NCBI RefSeq assembly: GCF_040049275.1
Contig: NZ_JBDZDT010000001.1
Location: 496,001 to 560,000, forward strand
Direction of reading: 5' to 3'
Source of the DNA: Aquabacter sp040049275
Lineage (GTDB): Bacteria; Pseudomonadota; Alphaproteobacteria; Rhizobiales; Xanthobacteraceae
DNA length: 64,000 nt
The notes beneath the pieces were generated by a model. That model searched no databases and was not told the DNA's origin. It worked only from the letters and a program-made list of their open reading frames with translations. Of this stretch, positions 1 through 12,292 are shown in pieces (position 1 is the stretch's first letter; each line of letters opens with the position of its first letter). The position numbers were made by a program, and so were the translations under genes.

Positions 1-463
1 CACCCACCAGCGGGCGCAGGAATTCCGGACTGCCGGCCACGGCGGCGGCAGGCAGTGCGCCGTTCTTCACGAGGTTGGCAGGGCCGTAGAGGTCGGCGAG
101 CAGCCGGTCCAGCAGCTCGGCGCGCTCGGCGAGGCCCGCGGAGAGCACGGCCCAGTCGGCCTTGTCGATGAGGAGGGGAATATGGCTCAGCGCCCAGGGC
201 CGCTCCCCCCCGCCGGCATCGTCATAGACGCGGTAGAAGACGCCCGAATCCTTCAGGTAGCGGTCGGCAGCGCCGAAGCGGCGGCGCAGCTCCTCGGGGC
301 CGATCTCGGCGAGGGCGGCGAGGAAGGGCACCCAATGGGGGCGCGGATGCCCATCGGCATCCATCATCTCGTCTCGGATGCCGGGCAGTGTCGCATAGCC
401 GCCGATGACGCTCGCCACGGCTGCTTCCTGGAATGCCTCGCTGCGCTGCTCCGCCCCGGACAC
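1..463 (-). CDS. Circularly permuted ATP-grasp type 2 protein (N-terminal part)
   Basis: The gene runs off the left edge, so only about 154 N-terminal residues are visible. My translation of the minus strand gives the conserved opening of the family: GGGERPWALSHIPLLID, then an AERAELLDRLLADLYGPANL stretch and KNGALPAA. Members are ATP-dependent ligase-like enzymes of unknown substrate, typically encoded beside transglutaminase-like proteins, and the next gene upstream is exactly that. The GTG at 463 was chosen because AAAGG lies six bases before it and conserved residues begin soon after. The 323 bp gap to the upstream gene suggests either a separate promoter or a long intercistronic spacer. 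The family call is firm; the exact reaction is not known for this family. Confidence 0.82.
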   Translation of the reverse strand, partial: MSGAEQRSEAFQEAAVASVIGGYATLPGIRDEMMDADGHPRPHWVPFLAALAEIGPEELRRRFGAADRYLKDSGVFYRVYDDAGGGERPWALSHIPLLIDKADWAVLSAGLAERAELLDRLLADLYGPANLVKNGALPAAAVAGSPEFLRPLVG

Positions 464-786
464 GCTCGGCCTTTCTGTTGTGGTGGCACGTCCCCACCTC
501 GGGCGCGCGATCCCCGCGCGGCCCGCCGCCGCTGCACTGCATTAGAGCCGTGAACGCGCCGAAGGGGAAGCGACTTTTTCCAATGCTAAACAGCGCAAAC
601 CGTTGAACGGCTGTGCTTTCGGGGCGGCTTATAAGCCTTTGGAGCGCAGTACAGGGCTAATCCCGAAGGGCACCGTCATGCCCGGGCTTGACCCGGGCAT
701 CCACGTGTTTTCGTCGGCCTTGCACTTGCAGAGCGACGTGGATGGCCGGGTCAAGCCCGCCCATGACGGCTCCTTATGAAGAACTC
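464..786. other. Intergenic region with REP-like palindrome
   Basis: This 323 bp gap lies between the ATP-grasp and transglutaminase genes, both on the minus strand. It holds the inverted repeat described separately at 673-769. Several short frames cross it, but none has a ribosome-binding site or a recognisable product. I see no convincing promoter. Confidence 0.6.
673..769. repeat. REP-like inverted repeat
   Basis: Two arms of about 33 bases face each other. The left arm (673-706) reads CGTCATGCCCGGGCTTGACC and on to CATCCACG; the right arm (735-769) is its near reverse complement, with a 28 base spacer. Each arm also has its own small CCCGGG-centred dyad. The same sequence family recurs at 19281-19352 and 46343-46442. 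The position just 3' of a minus-strand gene fits a role in mRNA 3' end stability, which is inference. Confidence 0.75.
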
Positions 787-3700
787 TCACACCCCCACGG
801 GCCGCCTGAGGTCCAGCGTGGTGGGGAACTCGTCCGGCGCCGTCTCGGCGGGCACGTAAGGCACGCCGGGCGTGTGGCCATGGGACTGGAAGCGGGCGAG
901 GCGCCGCGCCTCGGCCTCGTAGGAATTCACCGGATAGGCCTCGTAATTGCGGCCCGCCGGATGCGCCACATGATAGACGCAGCCGCCCCGTGAGCGCCCG
1001 CTCCAGGTATCGATAAGGTCGAAGGTGAGCGGGGTATGGACGGGGATGGTGGGGTGCAGGCCGTTGGGCGGCTGCCACGCCTTGTAGCGCACCCCGCCGA
1101 CGAAGGTGCCGTTCCGTCCCGTCGCCGTCATGGGCACGCGGCGGCCGTTGCAGGTGACCACGTAGCGGGCGGGATTGAAGCCCTCCACCTTCACCTGCAG
1201 GCGCTCCACCGAGGAATCCACATAGCGGACCGTGCCGCCGATGGCGCCCTCTTCGCCCAGCACGTGCCAGGGCTCCAGCGCACCGCGCAGCTCCATCTCG
1301 ACGCCCGCTCGCTGCACCTTGCCGTAGGCGGGGAAGCGGAATTCATACTGCGCCTTGAACCAGAGCGGATCGAAGGCGTAGCCGGCCTCGGCGAGGTCGG
1401 CGAGCACGTCCTCGAAGTCCGACCACACATAATGGGCCAGCATGAAGCGGTCGTTGAGCGACGTGCCCCAGCGCACGCAGCCGCCCTGGAGCGGCTTGCG
1501 CCACAGCATGGCGATGAGCGCCCGCAGGAGGAGCTGCTGGGCGAGGCTCATGCGCCAGTCCGGCGGCATCTCGAAGCAGCGGAATTCCACGAGGCCGAGC
1601 CGGCCGGTGGGACCATCGGGCGAATAGAGCTTGTCGATGGAGATCTCGGTGCGGTGCGTGTTGCCCGTCACGTCGATGAGGATGTTGCGCAGCAGGCGGT
1701 CCACCAGCCAGGGCGGCGGCGGCAGGTCGGTGCCCGGCGCCGAGATCTTGGCGAGCGCGATCTCCAATTCGTAGAGGCTGTCGTGGCGCGCCTCGTCGAT
1801 GCGCGGATGCTGCGAGGTGGGGCCGATGAACAGGCCCGAGAAGAGATAGGACAGCGAGGGGTGGCGCTGCCAATAAAGGATCAGGCTCTTCAGGAGATCC
1901 GGGCGGCGCAGGAATGGGCTGTCGGCCGGGGTGATGCCGCCCACCACCACATGGTTGCCGCCGCCGGTGCCGGAATGGCGCCCGTCCAGCTGGAATTTCT
2001 CGGTGCCGAGGCGGGCGAGCCGCGCTTCCTCATAAAGGATGCGGGTGGTGTCCACGCAGCCGCGCCACGTGGCGGAGGGGTGGACATTGACCTCGAGCAC
2101 GCCGGGGTCGGCGGCGACGCGGATGACATCGAGGCGCGGATCGAAGGGCGGCGGATAGCCCTCCAGATGCACCGGCATGCGCAGCTCCGCCGCCACCGCC
2201 TCGATGGCGGTGATGATCTCGAGATAATCCTCGAGCCTTTCCAGCGGCGGCAGGAACACGCAGAGGCGGCCGTCGCGCGGCTCGATGGCGAGCGCCGTGC
2301 GGACATAGAAGGGGCCGACCGGCGGGGAGTGGGACAGATACTCCTCGACGATGCCCCGGGCCTTCTCCGCCGCCGGGACGAGGCCGCTTTCGCCGTCGCG
2401 GCGATAGGCCTGCGCCATGCTGTCCGGATCGGGCAGAGGCGCGCGCGGGTCCAGGGGGTCGGCCGGGATGGTGTGGGGATAGATGGTGGGCGGCAGGAAG
2501 GGCAGCGAATCCAGCGGGATGCGGAAGCCGATGGGGCTGTCGCCTGGCACCAGGAAGAGATGGTCGCGCCGGAACTTCCACACTTCCGAGAGCCAGCCGC
2601 CGCCGGCGGCGGCATTCAGGCGCTGGATCGGGATGATGAAGCCGCGTGGGGTGCCGAGACCGTCCGCAAACGCATTGGCCATGGCCTTGCGGGCGACCGG
2701 GTCCTTGATGCGCGGGTCGCCGGGCTCCAGATTCTCCGGAAGGTTCGCCTCCTTCATGAGGAAGTGGGCGACATCCTCATAGGCCGGCCGCACATATTGC
2801 GGGCCGAGGCCGAGGCGCTCGCCCAGCAGCCGCGCGAAGCGCTCCGCATCGGCGGGCCCGACGCCGTAATTCTTCGTCTCGAGGGCGATCAGGCTGTCAT
2901 CGCGCCAGACGATCCTGCCGTCCTTCCGCCAGAACAGGCCGAAGGACCAGCGCGGCAGGTCCTCGCCGGGATACCATTTGCCCTGGCCATAATGCATCAG
3001 GCCGCCGGGCGCGAAGCGCTTGCGCAGCCGGCGGATCAGGTCATCCGCCCGCGTCCGCTTCATGGGGCCGTGCGCGGCCGTGTTCCATTCGGCCGCTTCG
3101 TAATCGTCGATGGAGATGAAGGTGGGCTCGCCGCCCATGGTCAGGCGCACGTCGTGGGCAAGGAGATCCTCGTCCACCTTCTCGCCGAGCGTGTCGAGGG
3201 CGGCCCAGCTCTCATCCGAGAACGGCAGCGTCACCCGCGGCGCCTCGGCGACGCGGGTGACCTTCATCTCGAAGTCAAACTCCACCTCCGCTGGCTCCAC
3301 CTGCCCCTCGATGGGCGCGGCGGAGCCGTAATGGGGGGTGGCCGCCAGCGGGATATGGCCCTCGCCGCAGAGCAGGCCGGACGTGGCATCAAGGCCGATC
3401 CAGCCGGCGCCGGGCAGATAGACCTCGGCCCAGGCATGGAGATCGGTGAAGTCCACGTCCGTGCCCGACGGGCCATCCAAGGACTTCACGTCGGGTCGGA
3501 GCTGGATCAGGTAGCCGGACACGAAACGCGCGGCGAGGCCGAGGCGGCGCAGCACCTGCACCAGCAGCCAGCCGGAATCGCGGCACGAGCCGAGCTTCGC
3601 CTTCAGCGTCTCGTCCGGCGTCTGGACGCCCGGCTCCATGCGGATGACATAGCCGACCGCGCCCTGGATGGCCTGGTTCAGCTCCACCAGGAAATCCACG

Positions 3701-4122
3701 GTGCGACGCTTCTTCAGGGAGACGCCGGCGACGAAGGCGTCGAGCAGTGGCCCGCCGTCCTCCAGCTCCAGATAGGGGGTGAGCTCGGCCTTCAGTTCGT
3801 CGGTATAGGCGAAGGGGAAGTGCTCGCCATAATCCTCGATGAAGAAATCGAAGGGATTGGTGACGGCGAGGCTGGCGAGCAGGTCCACCTCGACCTTGAA
3901 TTCCTTGGTGCGCTCGGGAAACACGAGCCGCGCCTGCCAATTGCCGAACGGGTCCTGCTGCCAGTTGATGAAGTGCTGGGCCGGCGTGACCTTCAGCGCA
4001 TAGGCCGGGATCTCGGTCCGGCAATGGGGCGCGGGGCGCAGCCGGATGATCTGCGGCCCCAGCGCCACCGGCCGGTCATAAGTGTAGCTGGTGACGTGGT
4101 GCAGATTCGCGAGAATGGGCAT
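787..4122 (-). CDS. Transglutaminase-like protein with DUF2126 C-terminal region
   Basis: A 1111 residue protein. The first ~90 residues match the bacterial transglutaminase N-terminal domain (opening MPILANLHHVTSYTYDRPVA). The transglutaminase core follows, with the catalytic cysteine in KLGSCRDSGWLLVQ and the histidine in DLHAWAEVYLPGAGW, then an aspartate in GLDATSG. The long remainder is DUF2126-like, including the HSGTGGGNHVVVGG region. This two-part architecture is the standard large form of the family, and its usual neighbour, a circularly permuted ATP-grasp protein, is encoded just downstream. A protease or amide-ligation role acting on peptides is often proposed, but the substrate is unknown. 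A long reading frame on the opposite strand is a GC artefact. Confidence 0.92.
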   Translation of the reverse strand: MPILANLHHVTSYTYDRPVALGPQIIRLRPAPHCRTEIPAYALKVTPAQHFINWQQDPFGNWQARLVFPERTKEFKVEVDLLASLAVTNPFDFFIEDYGEHFPFAYTDELKAELTPYLELEDGGPLLDAFVAGVSLKKRRTVDFLVELNQAIQGAVGYVIRMEPGVQTPDETLKAKLGSCRDSGWLLVQVLRRLGLAARFVSGYLIQLRPDVKSLDGPSGTDVDFTDLHAWAEVYLPGAGWIGLDATSGLLCGEGHIPLAATPHYGSAAPIEGQVEPAEVEFDFEMKVTRVAEAPRVTLPFSDESWAALDTLGEKVDEDLLAHDVRLTMGGEPTFISIDDYEAAEWNTAAHGPMKRTRADDLIRRLRKRFAPGGLMHYGQGKWYPGEDLPRWSFGLFWRKDGRIVWRDDSLIALETKNYGVGPADAERFARLLGERLGLGPQYVRPAYEDVAHFLMKEANLPENLEPGDPRIKDPVARKAMANAFADGLGTPRGFIIPIQRLNAAAGGGWLSEVWKFRRDHLFLVPGDSPIGFRIPLDSLPFLPPTIYPHTIPADPLDPRAPLPDPDSMAQAYRRDGESGLVPAAEKARGIVEEYLSHSPPVGPFYVRTALAIEPRDGRLCVFLPPLERLEDYLEIITAIEAVAAELRMPVHLEGYPPPFDPRLDVIRVAADPGVLEVNVHPSATWRGCVDTTRILYEEARLARLGTEKFQLDGRHSGTGGGNHVVVGGITPADSPFLRRPDLLKSLILYWQRHPSLSYLFSGLFIGPTSQHPRIDEARHDSLYELEIALAKISAPGTDLPPPPWLVDRLLRNILIDVTGNTHRTEISIDKLYSPDGPTGRLGLVEFRCFEMPPDWRMSLAQQLLLRALIAMLWRKPLQGGCVRWGTSLNDRFMLAHYVWSDFEDVLADLAEAGYAFDPLWFKAQYEFRFPAYGKVQRAGVEMELRGALEPWHVLGEEGAIGGTVRYVDSSVERLQVKVEGFNPARYVVTCNGRRVPMTATGRNGTFVGGVRYKAWQPPNGLHPTIPVHTPLTFDLIDTWSGRSRGGCVYHVAHPAGRNYEAYPVNSYEAEARRLARFQSHGHTPGVPYVPAETAPDEFPTTLDLRRPVGV

Positions 4123-4270
4123 GGCAGGTCACCAGCTGCGGGGCAAAGCGAGGCCCAAGGTTAGACAAGGGGTTACGCGCGCGAAAGCAACACTTTGTGG
4201 CGGCCTGCCGCATTAGCAGGCACGGAGCCGGTGGGCACCGTGCCGGCACGTGCGTGGCGCAAGGAAACCC

Positions 4271-7200
4271 TCACGCCGAGGCCGGCTCCACAGGCCCGAC
4301 GGGGGGATGCCCGTCGGGGGTCCCTTCGGTGCCGCGCGGCTTCGGCTTCTTCTTCAGCACCTTCTCCTCGAAGCGCTGGAGCACCGCGTAGAAGGAGGGC
4401 ACGAACAGCACCGCGAGGCAGGTGGAAGCGAGCATGCCGCTCACCACCGCGATGCCGATGGATTTGCGGGAATTGGCGCCGGCACCCGTCGCGAACACCA
4501 GCGGCAGCACGCCGAGGATGAAGGCGAAGGAGGTCATGAGGATGGGGCGGAACCGGAGGCGCGAGGCCTCCACCGCCGCTTCCACGATGTCCATGCCTTC
4601 GGCGCGTTTCTCGCGGGCATATTCCACGATGAGGATCGCGTTCTTGGAGGCGAGCGCGATCAGCAGCACGAGGCCGATCTGGGTGTAGAGGTTGTTGCTC
4701 GCCCCCACCGCCATGAGCGCGCCGACAGTGCCGAGCAACGCCAGCGGCACGGCGAGGATCACCGCGAGCGGCAGGATCCAACTTTCGTACTGGCCGGCGA
4801 GCACCATGTAGACCAGGAGGATCGCCATGCCGAACACGAAGTACATCTGCGAGCCGACCTGCTTCTCCTGGTAGGACATGGCGGTCCATTCGAAGCCCAT
4901 GCCCGGCGGCAAGGTCACGGCGGCGATCTGCTCCATCATGTCCAGCGCCTGGCCGGAGGAGAAGCCCGGCGCATTGGTGCCGACAATGGTCGCGGTGGGA
5001 TAGAGGTTATAGAGCGAGATCAGTGGCGAGCCGGACATGATGCGCACGTCGATCAGGGTGCCGAGCGGCACCATGATTCCCTGCGGGGTGCGGATCTTCA
5101 GGTTCTGAAGATCCTCCGGCAGCAGGCGCGACTTGGAATCCGCCTGCACATAGACCTGGAACACGTTTCCGAACTTGTTGATCTGGGTGACGTAGCTCGA
5201 TCCCACATAGGACGAGATGGTGTCGAACACCTGCTTCACCGTCACGCCCAGCGTCTCGGCCTTGATGCGGTTCACCTCCACATTGAGCTGCGGAGCGGTG
5301 GCGCGGAACGAGGTGGACAGATGTTGCAGGCCCGACTGGGCATTGCCCTTCTCCACCAGCGCATTGGCCACGTTCTGGAGCAAAGCGTAGTCGAAATTGC
5401 CGTCGCGGATCTGCGGCTGCATGGTGAAGCCGGAGGCGTTGCCGATGCCCTGGATGGCAGGCGGCACGAGGACCGCGATCTGCGCCCCCTCGATCTTCGA
5501 GAACTCCCTGTTCATGGTCGTGTAGATGGAGAGGAGATCCTGCCCCGTCGTCGCGTAACGCACATCCCAGGGCGTGAAGGGCACATAGAGCACGCCGCCG
5601 TTTGCGAGACTCGAATTGTTGTCGAGGGCGGAGATGCCGGTGATGCCGAGCACGGTTTTGACGCCGGGAATCTTCAGGGAAATCTCGGAGATCTTGCTGA
5701 CAATCTCATGCGTGCGCTCGGTGGACGCGGCGTCCGGAAGCTGCACGGCGAGAATCACGTATCCCTGGTCCTCGATGGGAAGGAACGAGGTGGGCAGGCG
5801 CGAAAGGCCCCACCCTGCCAAGCCGATCAGGATCAGCGCCACGACCACCATCAAGCCGGACACGTGCACCATGCGGTTGATGAGGCCGGAATACCAGTGC
5901 TCGCACTTGTCATAGACGGCGTTGAACCCGCGGAAGAAGAAGTTCTTCTTCTCATTCGGCACGGGCTTCCGCAGCCACAGGGCGCACTGGGTGGGCTTCA
6001 GCGTCGCGGCGTTGATGGCCGATATGACCGCGGTGGCGGCGATCACCAGGGCGAACTGCTTGAACATCTCGCCGCTGAGGCCGGGAATGAAGGAGGCCGG
6101 CAGGAACACCGACATCAGCACCAGGGTGATGCCGATGACCGGGCCGAACAGCTCGTCCATCGCCTTCTCGGCGGCGGGCTGGCCGTCCATGCCCTCCTCG
6201 ATATGCCGCGCCACGCCCTCCACGATCACGATGGCGTCGTCCACCACGATGCCGATGGCGAGGATGAGGGCGAACAGGGTGGAGATATTGATGGTGAAGC
6301 CCATGGCCGCCATGGCGGCGAACGCGCCAATGATGGTCACGGGCACCGTGGTGGCCGGGACCAGGGTGGCGCGCCAGTCCTGCAGGAACAAGATGATCAC
6401 CACGAGCACCAGGATGCCGGCCTCGAACAGTGTCTTGTAGACCTCGGAGATCGAGGCGGTCACGAAGTCCGTGGTGTTGAACGGGATGTCATAGGCGAGC
6501 CCTTCCGGGAACGACTTGGCCAGGACCTCCATCTTGGCCTTCACTTCCTGCGACACCTGGAGCGCGTTCGCTTCCGGAAGCTGGAAGATGCCGATACCTG
6601 CGGCCGGCTTTCCGTTCTGGGTGAAGATCTTCGAATAGGTCTGCGCGCCCAGTTCCACCCTGCCGATATCACGGATGCGCACGATGCGCCCGCCATTCGT
6701 ATTGTCCGACTTGACGATGATGTTCTCGTAGTCGGGCACGTCGTTCAGGCGGCCCTGGATATTGACCGTATATTGGAAGCTGGTGTTGGCCGGCGCCGGC
6801 GGCATGCCCACTTGGCCGGCAGTCACTTCCTGGCTCTGGCCCTGGATGGCGTTGATGACATCCTGTGGGTTCAGACCCACCGCCTGCATCTTGTCGGCGT
6901 CCATCCACACGCGCATGGCGTAGGTGCCGGCGCCGAACACAAGCACGTTGCCGACGCCGGGAAGGCGCGCCAGCTCGTTCTGGACGAAGATGCCCGCATA
7001 GTTGGACAGGAAAAGGCCGTCATAGCGCCCATCGGGCGAGATGAGGGCCACGAACTCCAGGATCGACGTGCCCTTCTGGAGCACGGTTACGCCTTGCACC
7101 TGCACCGCCTGAGGCAGCGAGGCCATGGCGATGGAGACGCGGTTCTGCACCAGCACCTGCGCCATGTTCGGGTCGGTGCCGATGTCGAAGGTGACCAGCA

Positions 7201-7471
7201 GCGTGTAGGTGCCGTCGGCGGCGCTCCAGGACTGCATGTAGAGCATGCCCTGGACGCCGTTCACCTGCTGCTCGATGGGCAGGGCGACCGTGTCCACCAT
7301 GGTCTTGGCGCTGGCGCCGGGATAGGAGGTGGTTACCGTCACCGTGGGCGGCACGATGTTCGGATACTGCGCCACCGGCAGCCGGATGAGGCAGACGGCG
7401 CCGATGAGGACGAACAGAAGCGCGAGCACGTTCGCCAGAACCGGCCGCTCGATGAAAAAGCGCGAGATCAT
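4271..7471 (-). CDS. RND multidrug efflux transporter, HAE1 (AcrB-like) permease
   Basis: A 1066 residue inner-membrane proton/drug antiporter, close to AcrB in length. It begins MISRFFIERPVLANVLAL, the typical first transmembrane segment, followed by a large periplasmic porter loop. TM4 carries the proton-relay pair in GIVVDDAIVIVEG (the two adjacent Asp residues). The second half repeats the plan and ends with a charged, proline-rich tail. The gene sits 30 bp downstream of the membrane-fusion protein gene, so the two probably form an operon. No TolC-like outer-membrane factor is encoded nearby, so a chromosomal partner elsewhere is expected. Drug specificity cannot be read from the sequence. 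Confidence 0.95.
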   Translation of the reverse strand: MISRFFIERPVLANVLALLFVLIGAVCLIRLPVAQYPNIVPPTVTVTTSYPGASAKTMVDTVALPIEQQVNGVQGMLYMQSWSAADGTYTLLVTFDIGTDPNMAQVLVQNRVSIAMASLPQAVQVQGVTVLQKGTSILEFVALISPDGRYDGLFLSNYAGIFVQNELARLPGVGNVLVFGAGTYAMRVWMDADKMQAVGLNPQDVINAIQGQSQEVTAGQVGMPPAPANTSFQYTVNIQGRLNDVPDYENIIVKSDNTNGGRIVRIRDIGRVELGAQTYSKIFTQNGKPAAGIGIFQLPEANALQVSQEVKAKMEVLAKSFPEGLAYDIPFNTTDFVTASISEVYKTLFEAGILVLVVIILFLQDWRATLVPATTVPVTIIGAFAAMAAMGFTINISTLFALILAIGIVVDDAIVIVEGVARHIEEGMDGQPAAEKAMDELFGPVIGITLVLMSVFLPASFIPGLSGEMFKQFALVIAATAVISAINAATLKPTQCALWLRKPVPNEKKNFFFRGFNAVYDKCEHWYSGLINRMVHVSGLMVVVALILIGLAGWGLSRLPTSFLPIEDQGYVILAVQLPDAASTERTHEIVSKISEISLKIPGVKTVLGITGISALDNNSSLANGGVLYVPFTPWDVRYATTGQDLLSIYTTMNREFSKIEGAQIAVLVPPAIQGIGNASGFTMQPQIRDGNFDYALLQNVANALVEKGNAQSGLQHLSTSFRATAPQLNVEVNRIKAETLGVTVKQVFDTISSYVGSSYVTQINKFGNVFQVYVQADSKSRLLPEDLQNLKIRTPQGIMVPLGTLIDVRIMSGSPLISLYNLYPTATIVGTNAPGFSSGQALDMMEQIAAVTLPPGMGFEWTAMSYQEKQVGSQMYFVFGMAILLVYMVLAGQYESWILPLAVILAVPLALLGTVGALMAVGASNNLYTQIGLVLLIALASKNAILIVEYAREKRAEGMDIVEAAVEASRLRFRPILMTSFAFILGVLPLVFATGAGANSRKSIGIAVVSGMLASTCLAVLFVPSFYAVLQRFEEKVLKKKPKPRGTEGTPDGHPPVGPVEPASA

Positions 7472-7501
7472 GGTCGCTGCCTGGGTGCGAGGGGCCGGGG
7501 A

Positions 7502-8836
7502 TCAGTTCTTCGGAGCGGTTGCCGCAGGCGCCGCGCTCGTGGGTGCCGGGGCTGTGGCCGCGGGCGCCGCGGCAGGCGGGGTGGCCGCCGCGGGCGGGGT
7601 GGGGGCCGCAGCCGGCGTGATAGGCGCGTTGGGCGGAGCCACCTGACCCATGGTGCCGGCCTCGGGCGTGATCTTCGAGCCGGGAATGGCGCGCTGGAGG
7701 CCGTTGATGACCACCTGCTGGCCGCCGGCAAGGCCGCTGTCGAGGGCGCGCAGGCCTTTGTCCTGCAACTGACCCATCTTCACCTGGGCTTGGGCCACCT
7801 TGTTGTCCTTGTCGACGGTGAGCACATAGGGGCCGCTCTGATTGGTGCCGATGGCGTTATCGTTCACAAGCACCATGGGGACCGCCGGGCCGAGGGGCAG
7901 GCGCACCCTGGCGAACAGGCCGGGGATCAGCGTGAGGTTGGGATTCTCGAAGATGCCGCGGACGGTCAGCGTACCAAGATTGGGGTCCACCTGGGGCGAG
8001 ATATAGTCGAGCTTGCCCTTGTGGGGGTAGCCGTCCTCGGTCTGGAGGCCGATCTCCACGGGGATGCTGGCGAGGTCCTGGGCCACGGCCTGGAGCGTGC
8101 GGCCCTGCTTGGCGAGCCCCTCCTTGATGCGCAGCACCTGGGTCTCGGAGAGCGAGAACCACACATAGATGGGGTTCACTTCGACGATGGTGGCAAGCTT
8201 GGTGGGGCTGCCATAGCCCACCAGCGCGCCGACGTCCTGCAAGTGGGCGGTGACGACGCCGTCGAAGGGCGCGGCCACCTCGGTATAGCCGAGATTGATC
8301 TTGGCGATATCCAGCGCGGCCTGGGCGTTCTGCACATTGGCCACCGACTGGTCGCGCTTGGCGCGGGCCTGATCAAGGGTGGCCTGGGAAGCGAAGTCCT
8401 GCTTGGCGAGCTGGTTCTGGCGGTTGTACTCGGCTTCCGCCTGTACCTGGAGCGCCTGGTTGGCAGCCAGCGTCGCCTGGGCCTGGGTGACATCCGCCTT
8501 GTACTGGTCCTGCTCGATCACGAACAGGACGGTGCCCTTCTTCACCAGGGCACCGTCCTTATATTTGATGTCCGTGAGGAAGCCCTGGACGCGGGCATTC
8601 AGGTCCACGGTGTTGATGGAGGCCGTGTTGCCGGTAAGCTCAAGATAGCGCGTGACCGGCTGCTCGAGGGCGGGGGCGACGGTCACCGCCGGCGGGGGCG
8701 GTGCAACATACGTGTTCTTCTCCTCGCACCCGGCGAGCGCCAGGGCGCCGGCGGCGCACATGGCCGCAATCAGCACCCGACGATTCCCGCGGTTGGCGGA
8801 ACCGTATGCACCGTAAACAGAAACCACCCCGGCCAT
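7502..8836 (-). CDS. RND efflux periplasmic adaptor (membrane-fusion) lipoprotein
   Basis: A 444 residue AcrA/MexA-type adaptor. It has a lipoprotein signal ending in LALAGC, with the acylated cysteine at residue 37, then a barrel-sandwich/lipoyl segment (NARVQGFLTDIKYKDGALV), an alpha-helical hairpin rich in Gln and Ala, and a return lipoyl strand (VAAPFDGVVTAHL). From about residue 395 the tail is almost purely Ala, Pro and Thr. That low-complexity tail is unusual in length for the family and may span toward peptidoglycan. The start at 8836 has GGGGGACGGGC directly upstream. It is first in the operon with the RND permease and diverges from secA; no dedicated TetR-type repressor gene is present beside it. 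Confidence 0.94.
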   Translation of the reverse strand: MAGVVSVYGAYGSANRGNRRVLIAAMCAAGALALAGCEEKNTYVAPPPPAVTVAPALEQPVTRYLELTGNTASINTVDLNARVQGFLTDIKYKDGALVKKGTVLFVIEQDQYKADVTQAQATLAANQALQVQAEAEYNRQNQLAKQDFASQATLDQARAKRDQSVANVQNAQAALDIAKINLGYTEVAAPFDGVVTAHLQDVGALVGYGSPTKLATIVEVNPIYVWFSLSETQVLRIKEGLAKQGRTLQAVAQDLASIPVEIGLQTEDGYPHKGKLDYISPQVDPNLGTLTVRGIFENPNLTLIPGLFARVRLPLGPAVPMVLVNDNAIGTNQSGPYVLTVDKDNKVAQAQVKMGQLQDKGLRALDSGLAGGQQVVINGLQRAIPGSKITPEAGTMGQVAPPNAPITPAAAPTPPAAATPPAAAPAATAPAPTSAAPAATAPKN

Positions 8837-9038
8837 GCCCGTCCCCCGACCGTGTAAAGTGGGCGGATACTACGCAGCGGCCGGCACACTGTCCATGACA
8901 CATAAAGACCGGACGGGGCGTCGTTTTGACCGGCTGGAGACCGGGCCGCGGACCAGATCGGCCCATCGCGCAGCGGAAACCCCTTCGCGGCGCAGCAAAG
9001 CTCGCGCTCAGCCTGTGCGGGAATGGCGCCCGCGCTCA

Positions 9039-9067
9039 TTGACAAGGTCCCGCCCCGTTCATAAGTC
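9039..9067 (+). promoter_or_regulatory. Candidate sigma-70-type promoter for secA
   Basis: An exact TTGACA (9039-9044) is followed after 17 bases by TAAGTC (9062-9067). If used, it gives a leader of roughly 215 nt before the secA ATG. The -35 box is strong; the -10 box is weak. Confidence 0.45.
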
Positions 9068-9183
9068 TCCGTTCGGCACAGCGGTGTCCCCCCACCTTGC
9101 CGTCGGCCGGACGCGGCCATCAAGCTTTGCTCGTCGGCTTCACAAGGCAGCGACCATCGCGCGTGAGGCGCTTCGGACTTGGT

Positions 9184-9217
9184 GACGCCGTATTAAAAGG
9201 CGTCGATGGGGGACGCC
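9184..9217 (+). promoter_or_regulatory. Competing hairpins in the secA leader
   Basis: Three short blocks occur in a row: GACGCC (9184-9189), GGCGTC (9199-9204) and GACGCC (9212-9217). The middle block can pair perfectly with either outer block, giving two mutually exclusive 6 bp hairpins. They end about 72 nt before the secA start. This resembles attenuator or translational-switch geometry, but no function is shown. Confidence 0.4.
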
Positions 9218-9289
9218 ATTGACCGGAGGGTTCGGCGGCCGTCGCCCGTCCTCCTCGATACCGCGACGGAACGAATAGAGACCTTAACC

Positions 9290-12070
<2,781 letters not shown>

Positions 12071-12292
12071 TGGCATCTACATCAGAGGCGCCGTCCGAAA
12101 GCTTCGAATGGCGTCTCGACTTGCGTCCAAATAAGCCTTTTGGAGAGTGGCCCGGCTTCTCATTGCCGGAATTCCCGTTTCAAGGGTTCCGCTTTTGCCC
12201 GTCTGGTCGGTTGAACGCCTGCCTGTACGGAAGCAGAGTTCACGTCCCGCGCGAGTTTTTCGCGCCCCTGCGGCACGTGATCGGAACCGGCG

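Larger units (their letters stand above)
8837..9289. other. Divergent spacer between efflux operon and secA
   Basis: A 453 bp non-coding region carrying the divergent control sequences of the efflux operon and secA. It contains a plausible secA promoter (9039-9067) and competing hairpins just before secA (9184-9217), both annotated separately. I found no convincing gene in it. An in-frame upstream extension of secA starting at 9206 is not supported by conservation. Confidence 0.6.

Noticed and set aside
1036..4164. A 1042-codon open frame opposite the transglutaminase gene
   Set aside because: It is antisense to a protein with clear catalytic motifs and shows no recognisable sequence of its own.
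4250..8857. A 1535-codon open frame on the plus strand opposite the RND pump and its adaptor
   Set aside because: The minus strand encodes two well-known proteins over the same span. The opposite frame has a composition (His, Gly, Arg, Asp-rich) typical of antisense frames in GC-rich genomes and no domain.
9206..9289. Upstream start for SecA adding 28 residues
   Set aside because: The added residues overlap the hairpin region and do not resemble SecA; the ATG at 9290 gives the canonical N-terminus.
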